Shown: positions 8,804-17,859, counted from the stretch's first letter. The stretch is DNA of 64,000 nt from an uncultured Bacilli bacterium (GCA_934122275.1 CAKOWI010000003.1:1-64000); one strand, 5' to 3'. Numbers and translations: made by a program. Notes: generated by a model not told the origin, from the letters alone.

Positions 8804-9292
8804 ATGATAAGAGTATTAGAAAAAGATTTTTTAAATGATTCCTTTATTCAAAAAGTATACACAAAAAATATTTGCTTAAATGATAGAATAAATTTTAATA
8901 ACAAAGATATATATTATTTTGGAAATTATAGTGATGATAAAATTGATTTAATAAAAAAGAAGTTGCTTAAGAATAAAAAGGGAATAATAAATGCAATAGA
9001 AAATAATGCTAAGTTTATTGTATGTGGCAATAGCTACGACATTCTAAATAATAGTTTTAATAAATCTGATTTAAATATTTATACAGCATATAATAAAAAA
9101 ATGTTTAAAAAAAGAAGAAACAAACTATTAATTTTAAAGGATAAAATAAATATAAATGTAAAAAGAATTAATTCTTTAGATAAAGTAATAGATGATTATA
9201 ATTTTAAATATAAAAACTTAATATGTATAAAAGATGAGTTTTTATTAAATAAAATAATAAAAAAGACAAAGCAAACTACTTTGTCATGCTAA
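8804..9292 (+). CDS. Short degenerate GatD/CobB-type glutamine amidotransferase-like protein
   Basis: 162 residues. The segment from about residue 45 to 90 (DDKIDLIKKKLLKNKKGIINAIEN... followed by FIVCGNSYDIL) aligns by eye with GatD-type amidotransferases, where the equivalent reads AEDLLKRKDELKEAIEDG...LAICGGYQLLG. The nucleophile-like cysteine is kept, but the GGG(S/Q)D loop and the C-terminal His domain are missing, and usual length is about 240. No murT is adjacent. Its last 17 bases overlap the convergent gene. Confidence 0.5.
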   Translation: MIRVLEKDFLNDSFIQKVYTKNICLNDRINFNNKDIYYFGNYSDDKIDLIKKKLLKNKKGIINAIENNAKFIVCGNSYDILNNSFNKSDLNIYTAYNKKMFKKRRNKLLILKDKININVKRINSLDKVIDDYNFKYKNLICIKDEFLLNKIIKKTKQTTLSC

Positions 9293-9899
9293 CGGAAAAT
9301 GGAGACTTAAAATTAGGATCCGTTTTTTCTTTGTACTCAAATAAAATATTTACTAAGAAATATATTATAAGAAGCAAAATAATTATCTCTACAACGTTAA
9401 TTAATTTTCTTAAAACTGGATTAATACTACTTTTAAATTCTTGACTTTTTCCGCAGTAATTACAATATCTATTTGATTTTGAAATTAAATTACCACAGTA
9501 TGAACAGTATTTATTACTATAATTTTTTTCTTCTTTTGATTCATTTTCATATGTAATATTTACTTTTTCTATAGTAGGTGTTTCTTCTTTTACAGAAATT
9601 TTTGGTACAACTACACTTTCCTTTACAGGTAAAGGCTCTTCTTTTTTATCAAATTCAAGAGGTTCATAAGCCTTTAGTTCTTCTTTTTTATCTTTATTTT
9701 TAATGTAATTAATAACCTTTAATATAGCATAAACCACAAATCCTAATATACTAATATATAAGTAAATTTTAACACTAGATAAAACTTGAAGCATATTAGT
9801 AGTATTACCAGATAATCTATACATTAATAAACTAAATATATATAGTATAGCAGCACTAATACCAATACCAAGTGGAATAAAAGTTAATATCTTCTTCAA
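9276..9899 (-). CDS. Membrane protein with double zinc ribbon
   Basis: About 207 residues. Two N-terminal membrane helices, a charged Glu/Lys-rich linker, a zinc ribbon (CSYCG...CNYCG) near residue 150, and a third helix near residue 180. A GTG lies at 9914, but GGGGGTG is best spaced for a TTG start at 9899 (MKKILTF). Function unknown. Confidence 0.7.
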   Translation of the reverse strand: MKKILTFIPLGIGISAAILYIFSLLMYRLSGNTTNMLQVLSSVKIYLYISILGFVVYAILKVINYIKNKDKKEELKAYEPLEFDKKEEPLPVKESVVVPKISVKEETPTIEKVNITYENESKEEKNYSNKYCSYCGNLISKSNRYCNYCGKSQEFKSSINPVLRKLINVVEIIILLLIIYFLVNILFEYKEKTDPNFKSPFSVSMTK

Positions 9900-9974
9900 G
9901 TTAAACACCCCCACTAAAAGTTTAAATGCCTTTATTATAATTATTTTAAGAAAAAAGTAAAGTAATTAAAAAAA

Positions 9975-10003
9975 AATATATTAAAAATCACTTCTAATAT
10001 ATT
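9975..10003 (-). terminator. Terminator after the ABC-F gene
   Basis: AATATATTA/TAATATATT stem and U8 tract on the minus strand, starting inside the stop codon. Confidence 0.65.
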
Positions 10004-11586
10004 TATTTGTTATTTAAATATTCATCATAAGTTGTCATTTTATCTATATATTTTCCATCTTCTTTAAATTCTATTATTCTATTTGCAACACTATTAACTA
10101 ACTCATAATCATATGAAGAAAATAAACAAACCCCTTTAAATTCTTTCATTGCTTTATTTAAAGAAGTTATTGATTCCATATCTAAATGGTTAGTTGGTTC
10201 ATCTAATATTATAACATTTGCACACTTTAACATCATTTTAGAAAACATTAATCTAACCTTTTCACCACCAGATAAAACACTAACATTTTTTAAAGCCTCT
10301 TCACCAGAAAATAACATTCTTCCTAAAAATCCCCTTAAAAATGCTTCTTCTTGTTCCTTAGAATATGGTCTTAAAAATTCTATAAGATTAGTATCTTTTT
10401 CAAAATATTTATTATGTTCTTTTGGAAAATAAGAATAAGTAGTTGTAACACCCCACTTAACGGTACCACTATCTGGTTCTAACTCTCCAGTAATTATTTT
10501 AAATAACGTTGTTTTAGCTAATTCGTTTTTTCCAACAAAAGCCACTTTATCAGTATTATTTATAGTTAAATTAAGATTCTTTAATACTACTTGTCCATCA
10601 ATTACTTTAGTAATACCTTTAAGTTCTAAGACATCTTTACCTATTGGTCTATCAATATCAAAATTAATATATGGATACTTTCTAGATGACTGTGCTATAT
10701 CATCTAACTCTATTTTCTCTAATAATTTTTTTCTAGATGTAGCTTGTTTTGACTTAGAAGCATTAGCACTAAACCTTCTTATAAATTCTTGCAATTCTTT
10801 AATTTTATCTTCTTTTTTCTTATTAGAATCTTTCATCTGTTTTTGAATTAATTCACTTGATTCAAGCCAAAAATCATAGTTACCAACATACATCTTTATT
10901 TTTCCATAATCAATATCCAATATATGTGTACATACCTTATTTAAAAAGTGCCTATCGTGTGATACTACTATTACCGTGTTTTTAAAATCTAATAAAAAGT
11001 TTTCAAGCCATATTTTAGCACTTATATCTAAATAGTTAGTAGGTTCATCTAAAATCAATATATCAGGATTACCAAATAAACTTTGTGCCAATAATACCTT
11101 TACCTTATCTTCTCCTGATAAATTTTCCATTTTATCTTCAAAAAACACACTATCAAGTCCTAATCCAGATAATAATATCATTGCATCACTTTCAGCTTGC
11201 CATCCATCCATTTCAGCAAAAGTAGCTTCTAATTCACCAACTCTTAATCCATCTTGATCAGTAAATTCTGGTTTAGAATATATCTCTTCCTTTTCTTTCA
11301 TGATATCATACAATTTTTGATTACCCATTATTACGGTTTCTAACACATTATATTTATCATAAGCATTATGATCTTGCTTTAATACAGACATTCTCTCGCC
11401 ATTAGTAATAACAACTTCACCTGTACTAGAATCTATTTCACCAGATAAAACCTTTAAAAAAGTAGATTTACCCGCTCCATTTGCCCCTATTACTCCATAG
11501 CAATTTCCAGAAGTAAACTTTAAATTAACGTTATCAAATAATACTCTTTTTCCAAATCTAAGTGATAAATTATTAACTTGTAACAT
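10003..11586 (-). CDS. ABC-F ATPase, YbiT/YkpA type
   Basis: About 527 residues, soluble, two ATPase domains. Walker A GANGAGKST near residue 37 with signature LSGEDKV and DEPTNYLD. The second nucleotide loop is diverged (GKNELAKTT), with LSGGEKV and DEPTNHLD. A charged linker joins them. ABC-F proteins act on the ribosome. The opening MLQVNNLSLRFGKRVLFDNVNLKF is like YbiT/YkpA. Six upstream codons were dropped because GGAGGTTATT directly precedes the ATG at 11586. In the second Walker A, GxxGxGKST has become GKNELAKTT, so the second site may be weaker. Confidence 0.88.
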   Translation of the reverse strand: MLQVNNLSLRFGKRVLFDNVNLKFTSGNCYGVIGANGAGKSTFLKVLSGEIDSSTGEVVITNGERMSVLKQDHNAYDKYNVLETVIMGNQKLYDIMKEKEEIYSKPEFTDQDGLRVGELEATFAEMDGWQAESDAMILLSGLGLDSVFFEDKMENLSGEDKVKVLLAQSLFGNPDILILDEPTNYLDISAKIWLENFLLDFKNTVIVVSHDRHFLNKVCTHILDIDYGKIKMYVGNYDFWLESSELIQKQMKDSNKKKEDKIKELQEFIRRFSANASKSKQATSRKKLLEKIELDDIAQSSRKYPYINFDIDRPIGKDVLELKGITKVIDGQVVLKNLNLTINNTDKVAFVGKNELAKTTLFKIITGELEPDSGTVKWGVTTTYSYFPKEHNKYFEKDTNLIEFLRPYSKEQEEAFLRGFLGRMLFSGEEALKNVSVLSGGEKVRLMFSKMMLKCANVIILDEPTNHLDMESITSLNKAMKEFKGVCLFSSYDYELVNSVANRIIEFKEDGKYIDKMTTYDEYLNNK

Positions 11587-11632
11587 AATAACCTCCATCA
11601 ACAACTATAAGTTTACTAAAAATAAATTAAAA

Positions 11633-11656
11633 AAGCAAGAAATCAAATTCTTACTT
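11633..11656 (-). terminator. Terminator after transketolase
   Basis: AAGTAAGAA paired with TTCTTGCTT, then T6 on the minus strand. Confidence 0.65.
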
Positions 11657-13603
11657 CAATAACCTCTCAATTTGTCTATAAATACTTTCTTCGTCTTGTT
11701 TTAGCTCTTTTAATACATCATCTTTTTTACCAGATTTTCCAAAGTTATTTAACCCTATTATATACTTATCATTATATACATATTTACCCCATCCATATTT
11801 AGATGACTTTTCTATAACAAATGTTTTATATCCAACAGGTAATATTTCTTTTCTATAATTTTCAGATTGTTCTTCAAAAAGATTAACACATGGCATAGAA
11901 ACAACCCTTATTCCCATACCTTTTTTGCTAAGTTTTTCTGCAATATTAATGGCTATCTTAACTTCACTTCCAGTTGCTATTATTATTGCAAATAACTTAC
12001 TTTCTTCTTTTTTTACAATATATGCTCCTTTTTTAACACTAAGTATATCAGTAGTATCAAAATTAGGACATTTATCTTTTGATAAGACAAGTGTTGACGG
12101 TTTATCATTATTCAAAATAGATTGCCAAGAACCTATTATTTCATTTGCATCACATGGTCTATAAGCATAGTGGTTTGGAATACTCCTTAACATTGCTAAC
12201 TGTTCTACTGGTTGATGTGTCGGACCATCTTCTCCAACTGAAACTGAATCATGAGTAAATATAAAGCAAGATGGTAAATTCATTAAACTAGCCATTCTAA
12301 TTGATGCTTTCATGTAATCTGAAAAGGATAAGAACGTTGAACAAAAAGGTCTAAGACCAGATAGCGAAAGTCCATTTGTTATTGCTCCCATGGCATGTTC
12401 ACGAACACCATAAAATATGTTTTTGCCTGAATAATTAGAACTACTAAAATCTCCAAATTTTTCTAAATACGTTTTTGTACTAGATGATAAATCAGCACTA
12501 CCACCTAAGTAACTAGTATAATTATTAGCTATTACATTCATTATCTTACTATTAGTTTTTCTTAATTCATCATCATCAAACTCATAATCTTTAAATAATC
12601 TTGATATATCATATCTTCTGTCTTCTTTTAATGACAACAAAAATCTTTTTGTATCCTCATTACATGAATTAATGTATGCATTGTACTTTATATTCCAATT
12701 GTTCTTTTGATGCATAACTCTTAGTCTAATAAAGTTAGCCATCTCTCTTCTTAATGAACTAATATTACTAAATAAATCAGTATCTAAGTTCAGTTTGTCT
12801 TTAAGTTGTCTTATATCTTCTTTCGTAAGTGGACTTCCATGAACTTTGTTTGTACCTTCTAAAATAGAATCTTTTCCTATCGTCGTTCTAATTTCTATAA
12901 TAGATGGTTTATCATTAATTCTTTTAGCTTTTGTAATTGCATTATCAATAAGGATTGTATTATTTCCATCTAAAACTATATCAGTATGCCAACCTTGTGC
13001 CTCAAAACGTTTAAGAACGTTTTCACCAAAACTCTTATTTAAGCTTCCATCTAAAGTAACACTATTAGAATCATATAATACAATTAAATTATTTAACTTT
13101 AAATTCCCGGCAACGCTGCTAGCTTCGTAAGATATACCCTCCATCAAATCACCATCACCACATAAAACATATGTTTTATAATCTATAAGTCCATTAGAAT
13201 TTTCTGATAAATACTTTGAAGCAATTGCCATCCCAACTGCTGTTGCAAAGCCTTGACCTAAAGGACCAGTTGATACATCAACTCCTGGTGTTATGCCATA
13301 TTCTGGATGACCAGGAGTAATAGAATTTAATTGTCTAAAATTTTTCAGGTCATTTATTGATATATCATATCCTGACATATAAAGTGTTGCATATAAAAGT
13401 GAAGATCCATGACCTGCTGACATAACAAATCTATCTCTATTAATCCATTTATCATCTTTTACATCTATACATATATGTTTGCTATATAAAGTATACATTA
13501 TCGCTGCTGCACCAAGTGCTATACCAGGATGCCCACTTTTAGCCTTTGATATTTCTGCTATAGACAAAGCTTTAATAGCCTTTATCATTTTTTCATCGTT
13601 CAT
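11651..13603 (-). CDS. tkt: Transketolase
   Basis: Thiamine-diphosphate enzyme of the non-oxidative pentose phosphate pathway. 650 residues. It has the N-terminal GHPG and H-x-H-like SAGHGSSLLY, the ThDP/Mg motif GDGDLMEGISYEA, and the pyrimidine domain with HDSVSVGEDGPTHQPVEQLA. The ATG at 13603 is chosen over a GTG two codons upstream because AAGGGGA is spaced seven bases before it. Single-gene unit with its own terminator. Confidence 0.95.
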   Translation of the reverse strand: MNDEKMIKAIKALSIAEISKAKSGHPGIALGAAAIMYTLYSKHICIDVKDDKWINRDRFVMSAGHGSSLLYATLYMSGYDISINDLKNFRQLNSITPGHPEYGITPGVDVSTGPLGQGFATAVGMAIASKYLSENSNGLIDYKTYVLCGDGDLMEGISYEASSVAGNLKLNNLIVLYDSNSVTLDGSLNKSFGENVLKRFEAQGWHTDIVLDGNNTILIDNAITKAKRINDKPSIIEIRTTIGKDSILEGTNKVHGSPLTKEDIRQLKDKLNLDTDLFSNISSLRREMANFIRLRVMHQKNNWNIKYNAYINSCNEDTKRFLLSLKEDRRYDISRLFKDYEFDDDELRKTNSKIMNVIANNYTSYLGGSADLSSSTKTYLEKFGDFSSSNYSGKNIFYGVREHAMGAITNGLSLSGLRPFCSTFLSFSDYMKASIRMASLMNLPSCFIFTHDSVSVGEDGPTHQPVEQLAMLRSIPNHYAYRPCDANEIIGSWQSILNNDKPSTLVLSKDKCPNFDTTDILSVKKGAYIVKKEESKLFAIIIATGSEVKIAINIAEKLSKKGMGIRVVSMPCVNLFEEQSENYRKEILPVGYKTFVIEKSSKYGWGKYVYNDKYIIGLNNFGKSGKKDDVLKELKQDEESIYRQIERLLK

Positions 13604-13660
13604 TTTCACATCCCCTTATCCTACAATATCATTATAAAATAAAAGAATGTAATTATCAAC

Positions 13661-13813
13661 TTAATAATTTATTTTTTCACTCATAACAACAGCATTATCA
13701 TTATTTACTTGTCTTTTATCTTCATTATTGTAATTTGTAATCCATATAACATTAATTAAAGTTATTACTAAGTAAATTAATATTGCTCCCTTATAATCTT
13801 TTAATAATTTCAT
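13661..13813 (-). CDS. 50-residue single-pass membrane protein, SOS-controlled candidate (SosA/YneA-like position)
   Basis: Reads MKLLKDYKGAILIYLVITLI then a polar 25-residue tail: one N-terminal membrane helix with a short hydrophilic C-terminus. AAGGAG lies eight bases before the ATG. It is divergent from lexA, and its promoter (TTGACA-17-TAAAAT) holds a LexA-type box between the two hexamers. In Staphylococcus (SosA) and Bacillus (YneA), the gene divergent from lexA encodes a small membrane-anchored inhibitor of cell division. That role is inferred here from position, operator and topology; there is no LysM domain and sequence similarity was not tested. Confidence 0.75.
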   Translation of the reverse strand: MKLLKDYKGAILIYLVITLINVIWITNYNNEDKRQVNNDNAVVMSEKINY

Positions 13814-13839
13814 TTTCATCACTCCTTATTCACAATTAC

Positions 13840-13868
13840 ATTTTATCACGAACAAACGTACGTGTCAA
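13840..13868 (-). promoter_or_regulatory. Promoter of the lexA-divergent small gene
   Basis: TTGACA (13863-13868), exact 17-base spacer, TAAAAT (13840-13845) on the minus strand. The LexA-type box fills the spacer. Confidence 0.8.
13849..13862. promoter_or_regulatory. LexA-type (SOS) operator 1
   Basis: CGAACAAACGTACG matches the Bacillus consensus CGAACRNRYGTTYG at all fixed positions except one (A for T). Confidence 0.8.
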
Positions 13869-13877
13869 TAATTAAAT

Positions 13878-13891
13878 CATACATTTGTTTG
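13878..13891. promoter_or_regulatory. LexA-type operator 2 at the lexA promoter
   Basis: CATACATTTGTTTG keeps the right half (YGTTYG) of the Bacillus LexA consensus and is weaker on the left. It overlaps the -35 hexamer of lexA, as expected for autorepression. Confidence 0.6.
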
Positions 13892-13917
13892 ACATTGTAA
13901 AGTAAATATGATATTAT
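13889..13917 (+). promoter_or_regulatory. lexA promoter
   Basis: TTGACA (13889-13894), 17-base spacer, TATTAT (13912-13917). Confidence 0.75.
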
Positions 13918-13940
13918 ATTTTCAGAAAAGAGGGATTAGT

Positions 13941-14552
13941 ATGGAAAAATTAACTGATAGACAAAAAGATGTTCTAGATTATATAAAAAGTTATGCTGCT
14001 AAACATGGATATCCACCAACCGTAAGAGAAATAGGTTCTGCTTTAGGGCTAAATTCTCCCGCTACAATTCAATCACACATTAAAGCACTTGAAACTAAAG
14101 GATATATAAAAAAAACCAATTCAAAATATAGGTCTCTTGAAATAGTAGGAAATAATGAATACTTAAATGAGGATGTTGTAGAAGTACCTCTTTTAGGAAA
14201 AATAACAGCTGGTTCACCTATAGAAGCTATTGAAATGCCAGATGAATATTTTAGTCTTCCATCTTACTTAATACCTAGAAACGAAGAAGTATTTACCTTA
14301 AAAGTTAGTGGCGAAAGTATGATTAATGCCGGTATTTTAGACGGTGATATAGTAATAGTTCAAAGACAAAATGTAGCTAGAAATGGTGACATAGTAGTTG
14401 CTATGACAATGGAAAATGAGGTCACTTTAAAAACATTTTACAAGGAATCTACTCATATAAGATTACAACCTGAAAATGATACAATGGCTCCAATAATTTT
14501 ACCTAATTGTACAATTTTAGGAAAAGCTATTGGATTATATAGAAAATTTTAA
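13941..14552 (+). CDS. lexA: LexA repressor
   Basis: SOS repressor, 203 residues. N-terminal winged helix (LTDRQKDVLDYIKSYAAKHGYPPTVREIG) with recognition helix SPATIQSHIKALETKGYI. The self-cleavage site Ala-Gly is in KITAGSP, the catalytic serine in SGESMINAG, and the lysine in VTLKTF. An in-frame ATA-rich extension upstream was dropped because AGAGGG precedes the ATG at 13941. Divergent from the small membrane protein gene, with two LexA-type boxes between. Confidence 0.95.
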   Translation: MEKLTDRQKDVLDYIKSYAAKHGYPPTVREIGSALGLNSPATIQSHIKALETKGYIKKTNSKYRSLEIVGNNEYLNEDVVEVPLLGKITAGSPIEAIEMPDEYFSLPSYLIPRNEEVFTLKVSGESMINAGILDGDIVIVQRQNVARNGDIVVAMTMENEVTLKTFYKESTHIRLQPENDTMAPIILPNCTILGKAIGLYRKF

Positions 14553-14557
14553 AAAGA

Positions 14558-14578
14558 GAAACTAAAAGGTTTCTTTTT
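14558..14578 (+). terminator. lexA terminator
   Basis: GAAAC-loop-GTTTC stem with U6 after it, nested in a longer inverted repeat (AGAGAAACTA/TAGTTTCTCT). Confidence 0.7.
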
Positions 14579-14733
14579 TAGTTTCTCTAAATCTATATCA
14601 AAACGCCTTAACATGCATCAGCGTTCTACAATAATATATGGCAAAAAGAATTATTTGTTAACTTATTTTTAACCAAATATCATTTGCTTACTTTAATAGT
14701 ATTGCATTAATGCATAATATTATTCACTAATCT

Positions 14734-15261
14734 TTATTTTTTTAATGAATTATAATATTTGTTTATTCTATAATTTAATTGTTTAGGAGTTTCGCTTCTA
14801 TCATAATCATTTGGATAAAATCCTAAATCGCCATTTAATATTTTCGAGGCAGGTTCTATGTGTTCATCTTGCAAGCCTTTATACAAATCTAAAAAGACTT
14901 GATGTTCTTGGAGAGAAACTCCAACTAATTCATCATCTATTATCACATAATTCTTAACTTCATTATCCAATAAATACTTTTCAATTTCAAGTGTCCTATT
15001 TCCATTTACATATGGTGTTATATCATATATTTCAATACCAAAATCATTTAAAGGTTTTATATATTCTCTATAAAACTTAGATAAATAATAATCATATGAT
15101 TCTTTTGTTTGTAGACTATATTTATTTGATGATGTTACAACTATCTTCGCATCTGTCTTCTTAAGTATTTTCTTTAAAACCATAACATTTTCTGGTGATA
15201 CACAGTTATTACTATTCCAATTATTTATTACACCATCAAAATCTAAAAATATATATTTCAT
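14734..15261 (-). CDS. HAD-like protein (Swiss-army-knife RNA-repair HAD type)
   Basis: 175 residues. HAD motif I is FLDFDGVIN, motif II VTSSN, and a late acidic motif VIIDDE. The short cap and the NxDGxxW-like start resemble the HAD domain found alone or in RNA-repair proteins, but the substrate is unknown. The ATG at 15261 with GGTGA is preferred to an ATG 13 codons upstream, which would overlap the DUF1016 gene more deeply. Confidence 0.7.
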   Translation of the reverse strand: MKYIFLDFDGVINNWNSNNCVSPENVMVLKKILKKTDAKIVVTSSNKYSLQTKESYDYYLSKFYREYIKPLNDFGIEIYDITPYVNGNRTLEIEKYLLDNEVKNYVIIDDELVGVSLQEHQVFLDLYKGLQDEHIEPASKILNGDLGFYPNDYDRSETPKQLNYRINKYYNSLKK

Positions 15262-15286
15262 ATTCGTCACCACTGCGTTTAGTATA

Positions 15287-16177
15287 TCATATAAGTTCAT
15301 ATTCTCGTGCTATTATTCTATTATCAGAACAATATTTTATTACATACTTATTATCATACTTACAAACAATAATACCAACCATATCATTTTCATCAAGCGT
15401 TTTTATATTTTTATCAATATAATTCATATAAGTCATAATTTGTCCTGTATGTTCTTTCTTAAGTTCAGTAACTTTCAACTCTATGACTACATAACATTTA
15501 AATTTTATATTATATAAAAGTAAGTCTATGTAATTATATCTATCACCTATTTTTATTTTATATTCACTACCTATAAAACTAAATGAATTACCAAGTTCTC
15601 TCATAAATGATCCTATATCTTCTAATATTAAATTATGTAATGCTTTTTCGTTAAATATCTCAATATTATTCTTATTTCTAATTAATATTGGATTTGGTAC
15701 TAAATCTTTTGCTTCAATCTTATCATCAAGTATTAATTTGTTTTTAGTTTTGATTGGTAATCTATTGTATTCATTATTACGAATCTTTTCTCTTAATAAA
15801 TCACGCCCAATATTTTGTTCTCTACAGATATTGATATAATACCTTATTTCATCTATATTTTTTAAAGGTAATAACTCGACATAATGGCTCCAAGACAATT
15901 GTGTCGCAAGCTGCGACACTTTTTCATCACTAAACATACTATAGAATTGTTTCATCCTAAATAATGTTCTTCTGTTATATTTTTTACCAACTTCAACAAC
16001 TAATTTTTTAGAATATTCATCTATAATATTATCTCCATATTTTCCACCTGCATCATTTAGCAACTTGCCAATTTCAAAATATGTAATAACTTTATGTCTT
16101 TCCTTCGAATAGTCTTTTACTTTTGAATATATTTCATTATCTACTAATTTATTTTTTATTTCATTATAATAATTCAT
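15287..16177 (-). CDS. DUF1016 family PDDEXK nuclease-like protein, copy B
   Basis: 296 residues. N-terminal DUF1016 helical domain with LSWSHYVELLPL near residue 95. C-terminal PD-(D/E)xK-like domain with the core YNYIDLLLYNIKFKCYVVIELK, where the D and the ExK are the expected catalytic residues, followed by HTGQIMTYMNYID. It follows a broken comEC 3' end by 12 bases, exactly as copy A follows intact comEC. A GTGTCGCA/TGCGACAC inverted repeat lies inside the gene at 15901-15919. Members of this family (YhcG) are nucleases of unclear role. Confidence 0.85.
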   Translation of the reverse strand: MNYYNEIKNKLVDNEIYSKVKDYSKERHKVITYFEIGKLLNDAGGKYGDNIIDEYSKKLVVEVGKKYNRRTLFRMKQFYSMFSDEKVSQLATQLSWSHYVELLPLKNIDEIRYYINICREQNIGRDLLREKIRNNEYNRLPIKTKNKLILDDKIEAKDLVPNPILIRNKNNIEIFNEKALHNLILEDIGSFMRELGNSFSFIGSEYKIKIGDRYNYIDLLLYNIKFKCYVVIELKVTELKKEHTGQIMTYMNYIDKNIKTLDENDMVGIIVCKYDNKYVIKYCSDNRIIAREYELI

Positions 16178-16189
16178 ATTTACTCCTTT

Positions 16190-16759
16190 CTATGGACTAC
16201 AAGTCTCAATTTTTAATTTTTTATTTTTTATTTTAAACATAATACTACCATCTTGGTCTGTTCTATATACTTTAGATTGTTTTAAATTGTTTAATACTTC
16301 TTTATTAGGATGACCATATCTATTGTTTTTGCCAACACTAATTATGGAATACTTAGAATTAATCTCACCAACAAAAGATTTACTACTACTTGTCTTACTT
16401 CCATGATGACCTACTTTTAAGACATCAATATTGTATATTTTATATTTTTCTAAAATATCTTCCTCACGTTTTACAGAAGCATCTCCCATGAGCAAAAATT
16501 TATAATTATTATAATCAAAATAAATAACACTACTATTATCATTTTCATTATCATAAATTCCAGTATTTAAAAAGTGGAATTTATGTTTATCTATGTTTAG
16601 CTCCTTAATACATGAATAATATTTAATATTTTTATCCTCTAATACTTTTATTAGATTTTTTTCTAAATCATTATAAGGTCCGCAATTTAATATTACATTT
16701 TCTATTTTTATGTTATTAACTAAGTTAATTGCTTCACCCATATGATCATAATCACCATG
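16190..16759 (-). pseudogene. comEC 3'-end fragment (second copy)
   Basis: About 190 codons that match, at roughly three residues in four by eye, the C-terminal metallo-beta-lactamase-like part of the comEC gene at 18784-20790, ending in the same ETCSP. The match begins exactly at the HGDYDH metal motif (16742-16759), and an in-frame stop lies three codons further upstream. An ATG right after the motif opens a 183-residue frame, but it lacks the membrane channel and most of the metal site. It is best read as a displaced or duplicated comEC end. Confidence 0.85.
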
Positions 16760-16831
16760 TGGTGATTATCGTTTATGTACACGGTTACAAACAGTTTATT
16801 TTCAAAGAAAAAAGTAACAATTAAATGCTAC

Positions 16832-17290
16832 TTACAAAACTTTTCTGTTTTCATTAATTATATAATATTTTTTTAAATCTTTAAATTTAATTTTTATAAC
16901 ATCTATTGGTGTTACATTTTCATGACATTTATATTGAATTGATCTATCAACATGTGTATACAAATCATTATAATTAAAAACATAAATATAACCCTCTAAT
17001 TCATCATCGATATTAACATTATCCATAACTACAAATAACTCACTCGAATCAGTATTTCTACCAATTTCAAAATTCCATTCAAGTCCTTCACTTAATTCTT
17101 TTATCTTATCTTTAAATGCATAAGCACTAGCTATAATAAATGAGGAAGTCATAAAAACCGCAAAATCTTCATTTTATTTATTACCATTTGAATCATGCGC
17201 CAGTCTTTGTTCAATTGTTTCTAATTGTTTTGGACTTCCGCGAAATAAAAATATAGGATTATTAATGTCATTGTTAAAATATTTGTTCAT
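16832..17290 (-). pseudogene. Nonsense-split gene, possible ADP-ribosyltransferase-like fold
   Basis: Two frames of 38 codons (17174-17290) and 106 codons (16832-17152) lie in the same reading frame and are separated by a single TAA at 17174-17176. Read through, it gives about 152 residues starting MNKYFNNDINNPIFLFRGSP...LAHDSNGNK-stop-NEDFAVFMTSSFIIASAYAF. The FRGSP-x2-L-x2-I-x2-R opening and the ED-x-AVF-x-TSS-x4-A-x-A-F segment recall small ART-like proteins, but that is a weak reading. The upstream half has a good GGAGTGATAGCA ribosome site; the downstream half has none. It is probably a recent pseudogene. Confidence 0.6.
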
Positions 17291-17301
17291 TGCTATCACT
17301 C

Positions 17302-17859
17302 CTAATCTAAGCTTAATTCATCACTAATAGTTTGTTCTCCAATATTAATAAATTCTTTCATAACTTGTTTTATTCCAGCATCACTTTTATACCAATCACT
17401 TTTACTGATGTTTCTACCATCAACAACACCATAAAAATCACATTTATCAACTGGAAAATTATACTTTGAAGCATTCATATACCAACGCCTAGCTACAAAA
17501 TCCTTTGCCACTCTAAGAATTCTATTATATTTTGTAATATCCACTAATTTATTTATATTTTTTAATATTTCTGGATTAGAAATATATTTATCATCTACAA
17601 TATAATTATTATTAATTCCTTTTTCTTTTAAAAACTGAATTAATATATCAGCACTACTTCTATCGTCCTTTTGATGGCTATCACAGATAACAAACATAGT
17701 ATTATTATCAATAATATTTTCATTAATCATTTTTTTCAAATCATTAGCTAATTGTTCCTCTGCCCAATCAGCATTAATTATCAATAAATCATAGTGAGAT
17801 AATTCATCCATTTTTTTACCAATAAATATAAAATTTGTGATATCGCTTATTGTATTCAT
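17302..17859 (-). CDS. DUF218/YdcF-like protein
   Basis: 185 residues, no membrane segment. The order of elements (ICDSHQKDDRSSADILIQFLKEKGI...YISNPEILKNINKLVDI...ILRVAKDFVARRWYMNASKY) follows the YdcF/ElyC DUF218 pattern, in which the segment before the Arg-Arg helix binds a nucleotide-like ligand. The usual first GxG loop is replaced by INADWAEE, so activity is uncertain. It lies between the two DUF1016 genes and 12 bases ahead of the split gene. Confidence 0.5.
   Translation of the reverse strand: MNTISDITNFIFIGKKMDELSHYDLLIINADWAEEQLANDLKKMINENIIDNNTMFVICDSHQKDDRSSADILIQFLKEKGINNNYIVDDKYISNPEILKNINKLVDITKYNRILRVAKDFVARRWYMNASKYNFPVDKCDFYGVVDGRNISKSDWYKSDAGIKQVMKEFINIGEQTISDELSLD

Noticed and set aside
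14601..14625. Terminator of the HAD gene (AACGC/GCGTT)
   Set aside because: The stem is only five base pairs with a 14-base loop and a poor U tract; too weak to list. The rest of 14590-14733 shows nothing else.
15901..15919. Functional terminator for an antisense transcript inside DUF1016
   Set aside because: A hairpin followed by T5 is present on the plus strand, but no promoter or plus-strand gene leads into it, so it is listed only as a structural oddity.
16190..16741. A functional stand-alone metallo-beta-lactamase protein
   Set aside because: The frame opens just after the HGDYDH metal motif, so it lacks main metal ligands, and an in-frame stop lies upstream; it is better explained as a comEC remnant.
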